Shown piece after piece: positions 1 to 7,013 of a stretch of DNA of 64,000 bases. Source of the DNA: Ralstonia pickettii (lineage in GTDB: Bacteria; Pseudomonadota; Gammaproteobacteria; Burkholderiales; Burkholderiaceae); NCBI RefSeq assembly GCF_030582395.1, contig NZ_CP104381.1, forward strand, positions 682,001 through 746,000, written 5' to 3'. Every line of letters starts with the position of its first letter. Position 1 is the first letter of the stretch. Below the pieces are notes generated by a model. It was not told where the DNA came from, ran no database searches, and was given only the letters and a program-made list of their open reading frames with translations. The translations under genes and the position numbers were made by a program.

Positions 1-64
1 GAAAGCCAAGAACGCCGTGGTCGAGCGGATTGCCGAAGAAATCCGCACCGGACAGCGCCGCTAA
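1..64 (+). CDS. C-terminal end of an unidentified protein (5' truncated)
   Basis: An open frame enters from the left edge and ends at the TAA at 62-64. It encodes about 20 charged residues ending in RTGQRR. The helical, basic/acidic composition gives no family. It lies 24 bases upstream of the lipoprotein gene on the same strand, so the two may be cotranscribed. The gene starts outside the window, so nothing can be said about its role. Confidence 0.5.
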   Translation, partial: KAKNAVVERIAEEIRTGQRR

Positions 65-88
65 CTGAGTCCGGGGGGGGGGCAGCTC

Positions 89-490
89 ATGAAGAAGTGG
101 TTCCTCTGCTGCGCAACCCTTGCCCTTCAAGGGTGCGCTGTCTACGATCTGTCGCTGATGCCACGTGGAGCGGGGCCGATAGCCCACGGCACGGCCAAGC
201 AGATAGACAAGTCGGTATCCATCGCCCTGGATGGCGAAACATACGTCGGACACTACGTGTACGTGCAGGGCGGCTCATTCTCCCTGGGCACGGCCTTCGG
301 CGGCGGGCAACCGGCTACCGGCAGCGCCATCGGTGTGAGCGCCGTTGGTAACGGCAACGTCCTCGCGCAATCCGCTGACGGCCAGCACAACCTGCGATGT
401 GTGTTCAGCTTCAGTGGTTGGACGCAGCAGGGGACAGGCGTCTGCCTCAACGACAGCGGGGGTGCCTACGACATGCAGATCACGCGGTAA
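89..490 (+). CDS. small putative lipoprotein, function unknown
   Basis: The 133-residue product begins with a short basic signal (MKKW), a hydrophobic stretch and a lipobox-like LALQGC, so Cys16 would be the lipidated residue after signal peptidase II cleavage. The mature part is rich in Gly, Ser and Val and holds two later cysteines, consistent with a small beta-rich periplasmic or outer-membrane lipoprotein. The start follows a G-rich stretch at 73-82 that can act as a ribosome site. I do not recognise the family. The lipobox is seen in the sequence; the location is inferred. Confidence 0.7.
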   Translation: MKKWFLCCATLALQGCAVYDLSLMPRGAGPIAHGTAKQIDKSVSIALDGETYVGHYVYVQGGSFSLGTAFGGGQPATGSAIGVSAVGNGNVLAQSADGQHNLRCVFSFSGWTQQGTGVCLNDSGGAYDMQITR

Positions 491-685
491 ACAAAGGACG
501 TGTGTGAGGTGTGCCCGGTGTACCCCCCAAGATCAACGCATGCAGGGTGCTCTTTGGGGCTCCAATTCGCATTGAGAGGGTTCACGGACGTTTCGACGCA
601 GGCCGGTATCTCCGGTAGCGTTCGCGAGCACGTGTGGCGCTCCGCTCGCGTTCCACTGCGTTCGACGCCGTGAGGAAGCAAGGGA

Positions 686-707
686 AAAGCCCGCCGAAGC
701 GGGCTTT
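686..707 (-). terminator. hairpin terminator after the H-NS-like gene
   Basis: A perfect 9-bp stem (AAAGCCCGC / GCGGGCTTT) closes a CGAA tetraloop. It begins 19 bases past the stop of the minus-strand H-NS-like gene. The A/T ends make it usable on both strands, so it may also end transcription from the lipoprotein gene. Confidence 0.75.
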
Positions 708-725
708 GTCGAACGTCTTTGGGGA

Positions 726-1013
726 CTAGGCGATCAGGAAACGCTCATAGTTCTTGCCTGCGATCCACGTGGGTGCACGACCGCGACCCGTCCAAGTAGC
801 GCCGGTCTTCGGGTCTTGGTATTTCGGCGCAACGGTGCGGCGAGCCTTCGCTTTGTTTTTGGACGACAGTCCAATGTCTTCTGCCGTCAGCCCGTAGTCG
901 GCCACGATCTGTTTAACCTGAGCAATGACCTGCTCAAGCTCTTTGAGGCGGGCGCCCTCAAGCTGTTCTTCCAGCTTCTGCTTCTGAGCGAGTAGTTCTT
1001 TATAAGTAGCCAT
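726..1013 (-). CDS. H-NS family DNA-binding protein
   Basis: The 95-residue protein has the standard H-NS layout. An N-terminal coiled coil for oligomerisation (residues 1-40, KELLAQKQKLEEQLEG) is followed by a basic linker (KNKAKARR) and a C-terminal domain with the AT-hook-like core TWTGRGRAP. Such proteins bridge and silence AT-rich DNA. The ATG at 1013 is chosen over an upstream in-frame start because AGGGA lies 7 bases before it and the family begins with a similar MATYKELL sequence. It sits beside the AT-richer genes at 1.2-4.2 kb, which could be its targets; that is inference. Ralstonia genomes usually carry several such paralogues. Confidence 0.93.
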   Translation of the reverse strand: MATYKELLAQKQKLEEQLEGARLKELEQVIAQVKQIVADYGLTAEDIGLSSKNKAKARRTVAPKYQDPKTGATWTGRGRAPTWIAGKNYERFLIA

Positions 1014-1030
1014 GGTTTCCCTGGGGTTTG

Positions 1031-1054
1031 CGGTACTGCAACGCGCAGCATATG
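1031..1054. repeat. copy A of a 24-base direct repeat, in the H-NS gene leader
   Basis: This 24-base sequence recurs at 3192-3215 with 22 of 24 identical bases and the same orientation. Weaker similarity extends about 11 bases to the left of both copies. It contains the inverted repeat CTGC-N5-GCAG. Here it lies 18-41 bases upstream of the H-NS-like start codon, so it is probably part of that gene's 5' leader or promoter region. Confidence 0.6.
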
Positions 1055-1191
1055 CCAATAATCGGCTCAAGGATACGGTTATATGGCTTCTTCCGGCGCT
1101 ATTTTTCTGATGGTTGGTAACGCAACCCGTGAAAAATCCCATCAGCGTGGTTGTTACTGGTCTGCTCGACTTCCCTGCGCGTGTGGGGTAT

Positions 1192-1232
1192 TAAGTTCCG
1201 TATTTTTCATCCGTATAAGTTCCACACGTGTG
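1192..1232. promoter_or_regulatory. repeat-rich control region between hns-like gene and membrane protein gene
   Basis: TAAGTTCC occurs twice (1192-1199 and 1216-1223, 24 bases apart), and the second copy runs into the perfect palindrome CACACGTGTG at 1223-1232. The group lies 37-77 bases upstream of the membrane-protein start, a usual place for a regulator site. No regulator is assigned. Confidence 0.3.
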
Positions 1233-1268
1233 ATGTGAACGTGGTTGAAAAACCGTTGGAGGAATGAG

Positions 1269-2006
1269 TTGAGCGATTCAAGCGAAGGGGCTGTAAAGGG
1301 GCTTGGGGTATTTTCCACTCTTCAGGCTGCTACCGAGGTTCGATTTTTCCTGCTCTCATCGGCATTCGTGCTCTTGGTTGATAATGTATTTTTGAGCCTT
1401 CATCAGCCTGGGATATTTGAAATTGCCGGAAGCTATGATTTGATGGCAAAGTCAAATCTTGCTATTAAGATCATACTCATACTAGTGGGGTTTTCTTTCC
1501 TTACGTCAATAGCGTTGCCGTTGGTCGCGGCGTTTGTTGATGAGGTTTACATCGCCATGTTTGGGAGTGCCCAAGTTTCACTGGGCATGTATTTGAGGAG
1601 GTTGCTTGGTCGCGAGGACGATAGCTACAGGCGGCCGTTCAACAATGTGAGCCTCAATGAGCTTAGGGTAGAGGCTCATGCGACGAAGGAATCGTATTTC
1701 TTAGCCCTGTATGCAAGATATGAAGAGGAAATAAGTGATCATAGAGATAAGCTGACGAAGTTCGCTCTCTTTGCTTTCTATTGTTTATCCATGTTGTGCT
1801 GGAACTATTACTTGAGTTTTTCTCAGGGAAGTGCTATCTCTGTGGTGTTCGCGAGATACTTTGGATCGCCTTTGTACGTATGGGTGCCAATAGCTGGTTT
1901 GTTGTTCATGTTCCTCTATCGATTCTTTAGGACTGAGACTTACTACTGGGTCTATTGTCCATCTTTGTACGAGAAATTGACTGAGCAGAAGAATATGCGG
2001 GGATGA
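1269..2006 (+). CDS. integral membrane protein of unknown function
   Basis: The product has 245 residues if it starts at the TTG at 1269, which has GGAGG six bases upstream. A longer TTG start at 1245 has no ribosome site. Hydrophobic segments suggest four membrane spans as two pairs (about residues 26-44, 65-90, 163-185 and 195-215). A 70-residue soluble middle part is rich in charged and aromatic residues. The coding DNA is visibly poorer in GC than the rest of the window, which suggests transfer. The next gene downstream is a possible papain-fold protein on the same strand, so a partner or immunity role is conceivable but unproven. The family is not recognised. Confidence 0.6.
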   Translation: MSDSSEGAVKGLGVFSTLQAATEVRFFLLSSAFVLLVDNVFLSLHQPGIFEIAGSYDLMAKSNLAIKIILILVGFSFLTSIALPLVAAFVDEVYIAMFGSAQVSLGMYLRRLLGREDDSYRRPFNNVSLNELRVEAHATKESYFLALYARYEEEISDHRDKLTKFALFAFYCLSMLCWNYYLSFSQGSAISVVFARYFGSPLYVWVPIAGLLFMFLYRFFRTETYYWVYCPSLYEKLTEQKNMRG

Positions 2007-2173
2007 TTTGAAGTGTGGCTCCAGTACTACCTAAATTGAATTACCGGGTATCTGCTTAGTCGGTATTGGATAATGCTGTCCATTGAAATGTTGATGTCAT
2101 AAGCCGGTCTCCCTGCTATGCTGGGTTTTTCCGAAGACGTCGCATCAATGTAATTTGTGTGCGAGGGGGACGT

Positions 2174-3004
2174 ATGCTGTCTGTAAAACTGTATGCTTGG
2201 ACAACGCCGGCGTTTTTCCAAGATTCAATAGTTGACCATACGTGGGTGACCTCATACGACAACCGTGTTACCCCGTACCAGACAATTGATGATGTCATCG
2301 AGGCTTCGAGCAACTACTGGTATTCATGGGGTTCGTTTCACCCGGGTGGTACAGCGTCAATTGCTCAAGGGGCGGCGAACCTCAAAACAGCCCTCTACTT
2401 GTGCAAACCAAACAAGGATTCCCGAGAATTTCGGGATGCCCAGGGGACTATTTTCCTTTATGGGATTGATGGCGTGTGCCACCAACTCGCCAATCAGATT
2501 CTTTGGTCTACGGGCTCGGTGAATCAACAGCCTCAGACCGTTGAGCTCGCACGTGGATACCATGTAAGCCACGCGCTGTTTGGGCAATATGGGCTAAACG
2601 AAGATGCTTGGATCAAGCATAGAGATGGTGGGCCACAGCCAGTCACCATGGACTTGGCCTATAGTCACCCAAAGACAGAAGCTGACAGCTTTGAAGCTCA
2701 TGCGCGCGCAGTGCTTGCCGGGAAGAGCAAGGAAGCGAAGCTCAAGAAGCTCTTAAAACGCCGTAAGGCGTATGTTGCAGCGACTGTCGAGGTGAGGTCA
2801 AAAAAAACGATCCCAACTGCCGAATCAATAAATTCTAGAGTGGACGAATTCCTGCAAGGCTGCCTGGAGATTTTGGGGCCAGAAGATTTTAAGAGGGTAT
2901 TTCAGATCGATCCAAGGCATCGGATGAATTTGATAGATCCTATCGTCTATGACAACACAACGGCAGCGAAGTTTAAAAGCGTCAAGCGTTCAAACGTTAC
3001 CTAG
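2174..3004 (+). CDS. unknown protein with a possible permuted papain-like fold
   Basis: The 276-residue protein starts at the ATG at 2174 behind GAGGGGGA; an upstream in-frame GTG at 2159 overlaps that site. Two motifs stand out: DHTWVTSYDNR near residue 21 (His22) and YGIDGVCHQLANQIL near residue 100 (Cys102, His103, at the start of a predicted helix). A histidine first and then a helix-capping cysteine is the order of circularly permuted NlpC/P60- or LRAT-like enzymes, so a hydrolase or amidase is possible. The C-terminal 110 residues are basic and helical. There is no signal peptide. The fold idea is inference; the gene may be simply hypothetical. Base composition is AT-richer than the window. 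Confidence 0.55.
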   Translation: MLSVKLYAWTTPAFFQDSIVDHTWVTSYDNRVTPYQTIDDVIEASSNYWYSWGSFHPGGTASIAQGAANLKTALYLCKPNKDSREFRDAQGTIFLYGIDGVCHQLANQILWSTGSVNQQPQTVELARGYHVSHALFGQYGLNEDAWIKHRDGGPQPVTMDLAYSHPKTEADSFEAHARAVLAGKSKEAKLKKLLKRRKAYVAATVEVRSKKTIPTAESINSRVDEFLQGCLEILGPEDFKRVFQIDPRHRMNLIDPIVYDNTTAAKFKSVKRSNVT

Positions 3005-3100
3005 CGGAGACCACGGTCGTTCAGGCTAGTGCGTTATCGGAACTAGAAACCACCAAACTGGAAGGCAAGTCGAAGGTGTGACGGAAAATTTGGGTCACAA

Positions 3101-3133
3101 AAGAAGAAGACTCCTGCGCGGAGTCTTCTTCTT
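3101..3133. terminator. strong hairpin terminator, bidirectional
   Basis: A perfect 14-bp stem (AAGAAGAAGACTCC and its complement) closes a TGCGC loop. It lies 97 bases past the plus-strand gene that ends at 3004. On the minus strand the stem is followed by TTTTG, so the minus direction looks at least as effective. This matters because no minus-strand gene ends here (see the repeat at 3192). Confidence 0.75.
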
Positions 3134-3191
3134 GACTGCTTCTGAGCAACTATGTTGGCGAGATGAGAGTTGGCCGCGTACCTGTGGTTAT

Positions 3192-3215
3192 CGGTACTGC
3201 AATGTGCAGCATATG
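3192..3215. repeat. copy B of the 24-base direct repeat
   Basis: This is 22/24 identical to the repeat in the H-NS gene leader at 1031-1054 and has the same orientation. It keeps the inverted repeat CTGC-N5-GCAG. No start codon with a long frame follows it on the minus strand before the terminator at 3101-3133. It could therefore be a leader relic of a lost H-NS gene or the front of a short RNA. Confidence 0.6.
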
Positions 3216-3255
3216 AAAAAAGCCAAGAAATAAACGGAGCCTTATATCGGATGGC

Positions 3256-4155
3256 TCAGATTGGCACTTCAGGCAGGCAATACCACGTTATTAAGAGACG
3301 TGGATCGATGCCGTTGAAGCTGCTTTCGCACGTATGAATAATGCGATCCCGTACCAGATGAGCTACTGGGTACTTGACGTTCTTTGCATGGGAGGGACCA
3401 CGGTTCACAGAAATTCCCAGTGGCAGGATGGGCCATAGCATACACACGTAGCTGATCGGTTCTTCCTCGTCGTCACCTGGAAATAGTGAACCTGAGATGA
3501 TGCCGCATAGCCTTCCTCGCTCGTCGAACACGGGGCCGCCGCTCATCCCTCCGTCAAATCGAGCTGCAACGCGATAGCATGGGAAAGTGAAGTTCCCGCT
3601 CGGTTGCCCGTTTGGCAGTATCTCTTCGATGACGCCTGTTGACGTAGTTGGCTTGTCCTTCAACTCCATATGATAGCCGCCCTCGTCAGCGGGGCGAGTT
3701 GCGACAACAGAGCTGTGGTAGCCGAAGGCCGCAATTGGAGTGCCGACGGGCGGAGCCGTAAAAATGAGTGGTGGAGTTCGCCAGTTGATTGGCGTGTTCG
3801 GATCGCTTTGACCGAAGAGACCTAGATGTAGCAGCGCGAGATCGGAGCCGGGACACTTCCAGGCAGTGTAAACATTCCAAATAGCGTAGTGCCCGCCTGG
3901 AAGGACCTGATAGAGACGGATGGAATACTCAGTGACATCCGCAGCATTGTCCTTCAACTCACCATGTCCGAATCTTGTCAGGATGTCGTCTACCACGTGT
4001 TGCGCGGTAAGAGCGAGGTGCGTTGCAATCAGGGTTGCTGTGCCGATGACATGCGCATCCCCATCTGCAAACTCAACGAGTACACGCAGGGCAAGCTCCG
4101 ATACCGGCGTATCAGGCGGCTGGGGGACGAATGCGGATTTGCGGGAAATTGCCAT
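3256..4155 (-). CDS. trypsin-like serine protease
   Basis: The 299-residue protein shows a complete chymotrypsin-fold triad in order: His53 in LALTAQHVV, Asp105 in GSDLALLHL and Ser205 in FDGGMSGGP. The glycines forming the oxyanion hole are present. No signal peptide or membrane anchor is visible, so it may act in the cytoplasm, as many stand-alone trypsin-like domains in accessory regions do. The ATG at 4155 is preferred over a TTG at 4167, which lies inside an inverted repeat. The substrate is unknown. It has no same-strand partner; its neighbours are the unknown genes at 1.2-3.0 kb. Confidence 0.85.
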   Translation of the reverse strand: MAISRKSAFVPQPPDTPVSELALRVLVEFADGDAHVIGTATLIATHLALTAQHVVDDILTRFGHGELKDNAADVTEYSIRLYQVLPGGHYAIWNVYTAWKCPGSDLALLHLGLFGQSDPNTPINWRTPPLIFTAPPVGTPIAAFGYHSSVVATRPADEGGYHMELKDKPTTSTGVIEEILPNGQPSGNFTFPCYRVAARFDGGMSGGPVFDERGRLCGIISGSLFPGDDEEEPISYVCMLWPILPLGISVNRGPSHAKNVKYPVAHLVRDRIIHTCESSFNGIDPRLLITWYCLPEVPI

Positions 4156-4467
4156 GAGGTATATCAATAGCTTTTATTGATATCTGCTGGGGTGAGGACT
4201 GGCATCGCTCCAAAACTCGCAGACTACGTGGCTAAAAAATCAATCCGCGAAATAATGCGATGAAACCCCGCATGAACAGCAGGTTTGATAATCCCGTATA
4301 AGCTAGGGTATTACCATTATACGACGCCCGCGTAGCCCCACATTTTATGCGGGGTTGCGGCGGTTCGGCAAGCCGCGAGGGCGAAGGGCGGCATGAAAAG
4401 TGGCATTGAAGTCATTTTGCGCGCGCCCTTGGCTGGCTGCTCTGATGACGGGTCGTGCATCGCTCGG
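4156..4467. other. gene-free stretch upstream of the protease
   Basis: No gene is supported here. The first 30 bases hold the inverted repeat described separately. A TATAAT (minus strand, 4316-4321) is visible, but no matching -35 is. The right half is GC-rich with only weak hairpins and lies downstream of the dioxygenase gene. Confidence 0.5.
4161..4183 (-). promoter_or_regulatory. perfect inverted repeat just before the protease start codon
   Basis: ATATCAATA, five bases, then TATTGATAT form a perfect 9-bp inverted repeat ending six bases before the protease ATG. It takes the place of a normal ribosome site. It may be an operator or an mRNA hairpin that limits translation. Position and symmetry are seen; the role is inferred. 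Confidence 0.45.
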
Positions 4468-5376
4468 CTACCGCGTTGCCGGTTCGATGTATAGCTCGGG
4501 ATACAGATCCTCGAAACGCTTGCCCTGAGGGTGCGATCTGTCGGCTCCATAAGGGATGCGATCGGGCGTACCAATATCCGACACGCGAAAGATATAGGTC
4601 AGACGCGTGCTGTCCTTGGAAATGCTCGGCACGGAACTGTGCCAGGTCAGGGAATCAATCGCGTAAAGCTCGAACATTCCGGACGCTGATTCCACGTGAT
4701 CGTTCTGATCGAAGTCGGGATAGTGCTCGATCGCAACCTCGTAATGCCCGAACGCGTTCTTGGTGGTCTTCGGCAGCCCAAGCTTGTGCGTGCGCGGATA
4801 GATCCGGACGCCTCCGGCTTCGCCGTTCAAATTGTCGGTCAGGTTCAGCCAGAAAGTGAGCTGCTTCTCGCTTTGCAGCAAGTACGGGAAATCCTGATGC
4901 ACCGGCAGGTTGTATCGGTAGTTCTCCTCGCCGGGCGGAAACACATGCAGCGTTTCGCCGTTGAAGGGGCGGACCAAAATGGAGGGCGCTTCCGAATGGT
5001 CAAAGAATCGTTCGACGATCTGCTGAATCTGCGGGTTGAAGAATAGGCGCATGCCCGACATGAGCCGCATCGGCCGGGTGCCCAGATCGTAGAGCTTGCC
5101 CAGAAGCTTCCGATCCTTGGCATTCAGTTCCAGGGTGATCGTTTGAAGATGGCGCTCGGCGGCGACGGCATCCCGGTCCTTGACGGCTTCTCGCAGCCGT
5201 CGCTGGGCCGACTCGTCGAACCGTGAGTCGTCCTTCACCAGCACCAAGAGGTAGTTGCACACGTCGAAGAACAGTGCCTCAACGTCGCTCTTGAGCGCTT
5301 CGGAGAAAACGATCTTTTCCCAGCCCTCTTCGGCAAGCGAGCCCGTCGTCGTGGTTTGGCGCATGGTTTCTTTCAT
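4468..5376 (-). CDS. PhyH-like Fe(II)/2-oxoglutarate dioxygenase
   Basis: The 302-residue protein fits the phytanoyl-CoA dioxygenase-like superfamily. The iron site is visible as His-x-Asp in LPVHQDFPYL and the distal His in SLTWHSSVPS, with a downstream Arg in STRLTYIFR to bind 2-oxoglutarate. The N-terminal 100 residues are helical and unassigned. It follows the TylF-type methyltransferase gene by 9 bases on the same strand, so the two almost certainly form one transcript. Together they look like a hydroxylation-plus-methylation tailoring pair for a sugar or small metabolite. The substrate is unknown. Confidence 0.75.
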   Translation of the reverse strand: MKETMRQTTTTGSLAEEGWEKIVFSEALKSDVEALFFDVCNYLLVLVKDDSRFDESAQRRLREAVKDRDAVAAERHLQTITLELNAKDRKLLGKLYDLGTRPMRLMSGMRLFFNPQIQQIVERFFDHSEAPSILVRPFNGETLHVFPPGEENYRYNLPVHQDFPYLLQSEKQLTFWLNLTDNLNGEAGGVRIYPRTHKLGLPKTTKNAFGHYEVAIEHYPDFDQNDHVESASGMFELYAIDSLTWHSSVPSISKDSTRLTYIFRVSDIGTPDRIPYGADRSHPQGKRFEDLYPELYIEPATR

Positions 5377-5385
5377 GCGTGCAAA

Positions 5386-6162
5386 TCAGTAGGTTTCCTT
5401 GACGATATAGCCGCCCGGATTGTCCGAGAACGGGAACTTCTGGATCCTTGGAGCAATGCCGCGTGCGCGGAAGAACTCGTCCACTGCGGACGCTTCACCT
5501 GGAAACACATCGAACCCGTATTCGTCGAGCAGCAGGATGCCGCCTTTCACGAGCCGATCCCAGAGACACTCCAGTCCCACCTTGGTCGGCTCGTACAGAT
5601 CGGCATCGAGATGGAGCAGCTTGATCTTGGTACCGGGATTTTCGCTCGCGTACTGCGGAACGGTCTGCCGGATGTCACCTTCAATGATCCTGATTCGAGG
5701 CTTGTGAGGCGCGAACCGATCATGATCGAAGACATTGATCAGGTCATACAGCTCTTCACGGTACTGCGCAGAGGACCATCCGCCTTCGACCTTATCGTTG
5801 ATGGCCTTCCGCGCACCGTCCTTCTCATGAAAATCAGGAAAACCGGAAAAGTTATCGAATCCGATGACATCGAAGCTGCGGTCGTAAGGCGCAAAGATTT
5901 CAGAAAACTGGGCGAAGCGGAGCAGTGATTCACCCTTGAAGACGCCGAACTCGACGATGTGGCCGGGCAAGTCATTGACCTGCTTGTAGATCTCGTAATG
6001 ACAAATGAGCTTGGCCAGCGCGCGGCGATTGACGTACCGCAGCAATCCGCCAAACCGGAATGCATCGCGATTCCCATCCCCCACCTGCCTCGCGACCAGA
6101 GAGAAGATGGCCTCTTCGACAAAATTGTTGTCGGGGCAGGGGGCGGGCTTCTTTCGTTCCAT
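5386..6162 (-). CDS. TylF/MycF-type O-methyltransferase
   Basis: The 258-residue protein has the SAM-binding motif of class I methyltransferases in the TylF form (GHIVEFGVFKGESLL), followed by GFDNFSGFP and the metal-site segment LLHLDADLYEPT, then GGILLLDEYG. TylF/MycF enzymes methylate deoxysugar hydroxyls with Mg2+, and related members act on other sugars or peptides. The ATG at 6162 is chosen; a GTG at 6174 is the alternative. It is the first gene of a two-gene operon with the dioxygenase. No glycosyltransferase or polyketide gene lies nearby, so the acceptor is unknown. Confidence 0.8.
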   Translation of the reverse strand: MERKKPAPCPDNNFVEEAIFSLVARQVGDGNRDAFRFGGLLRYVNRRALAKLICHYEIYKQVNDLPGHIVEFGVFKGESLLRFAQFSEIFAPYDRSFDVIGFDNFSGFPDFHEKDGARKAINDKVEGGWSSAQYREELYDLINVFDHDRFAPHKPRIRIIEGDIRQTVPQYASENPGTKIKLLHLDADLYEPTKVGLECLWDRLVKGGILLLDEYGFDVFPGEASAVDEFFRARGIAPRIQKFPFSDNPGGYIVKETY

Positions 6163-6385
6163 GGATCGGTCCACTCGTTAGGGGTGATGCTTGTCTCGCC
6201 GCAGGCGGAGCAGCGGCGTTGCCTGATGCAGCGGTAGTATCGGTTCGCCTGCGCGTTTCTTGAGCGATGAGAGTGAGCGTGCGCTTCAAACGCTGGCGCG
6301 GTCGGGTGCTCGCCAATCCGCTCCATCGCTATCTCGTCTTGTGCGATCCCGTTGCCGGGTAATGAGACGACGGGCGGCGATCGAA

Positions 6386-6892
6386 CTACCGCGCTGAGGC
6401 ATTTCCACGCCGCCGCACCGCACTCCGCTTGTTCTCATCCCAGGCCGGAAACACCGTCGAGCGCTTGACCACGCCATACGCAAAGCTCGTGTCGATGGCG
6501 GCGATGCCGGGAATGGCATGCAATTGCCCGCGCACGAACTGCTCGTAGTCTTGCAGGCTTTCCACCAGCACACGCAGCAGGTAATCCGCCTCGCCAGTCA
6601 GCACATAGCAATCAAGGATCGCGTCGATGGCGCGGATGCGGTTCTCGAACGTCGAGACGACCTCGCGAGAGTGTTGTTGCAGACGAATATGCACGAATGC
6701 CGTCACCGGCAGCCCATATGCCTCTTCATCAACGATGGCCGTGTAGCCGCGGATGATGCCAGCGTCTTCCAGCAACCGCAGCCGGCGCAGGCAGGGTGAG
6801 GGCGACAGGTTCACACGCTCCGACAGCTCCTGGTTGGTCAAGCGGCCTTCTTTCTGAAGGGCGGCAATGATCTGCCTGTCTTTCTTATCCAT
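6386..6892 (-). CDS. Lrp/AsnC family transcriptional regulator
   Basis: The 168-residue protein starts with MDKKDRQIIAALQKEGRLT and a winged helix-turn-helix (NQELSERVNLSPSPCLRRL), then an AsnC/RAM ligand-binding domain (about residues 65-145) ending in a variable basic tail. Such regulators bind an amino acid and control transport or metabolism genes, often the divergent neighbour. Here the divergent neighbours are an EamA exporter and an aminotransferase, so amino-acid overflow control is likely. The ATG at 6892 is preferred over an in-frame ATG at 6928 because the family starts here and GGA lies upstream. Confidence 0.92.
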   Translation of the reverse strand: MDKKDRQIIAALQKEGRLTNQELSERVNLSPSPCLRRLRLLEDAGIIRGYTAIVDEEAYGLPVTAFVHIRLQQHSREVVSTFENRIRAIDAILDCYVLTGEADYLLRVLVESLQDYEQFVRGQLHAIPGIAAIDTSFAYGVVKRSTVFPAWDENKRSAVRRRGNASAR

Positions 6893-6907
6893 GCGATTTT
6901 CCAAGAA

Positions 6908-6922
6908 TGGCAGCTTCTGCCA
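6908..6922. promoter_or_regulatory. inverted repeat in the asnC-eamA intergenic region
   Basis: TGGCAG-CTT-CTGCCA is a perfect 15-base palindromic site 16 bases upstream of the AsnC-type start codon and about 90 bases from the divergent exporter start. It suits an autoregulatory operator. Assignment to the adjacent regulator is inferred from position only. Confidence 0.4.
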
Positions 6923-7013
6923 AATCAAAAGGCGGCATTAGCGGAAATAGCAAGATACTACTTTTTGTACTGAGGCATTCTGTTTCCATTCTGAAAAGCA
7001 AGGGTGGGGCGGC

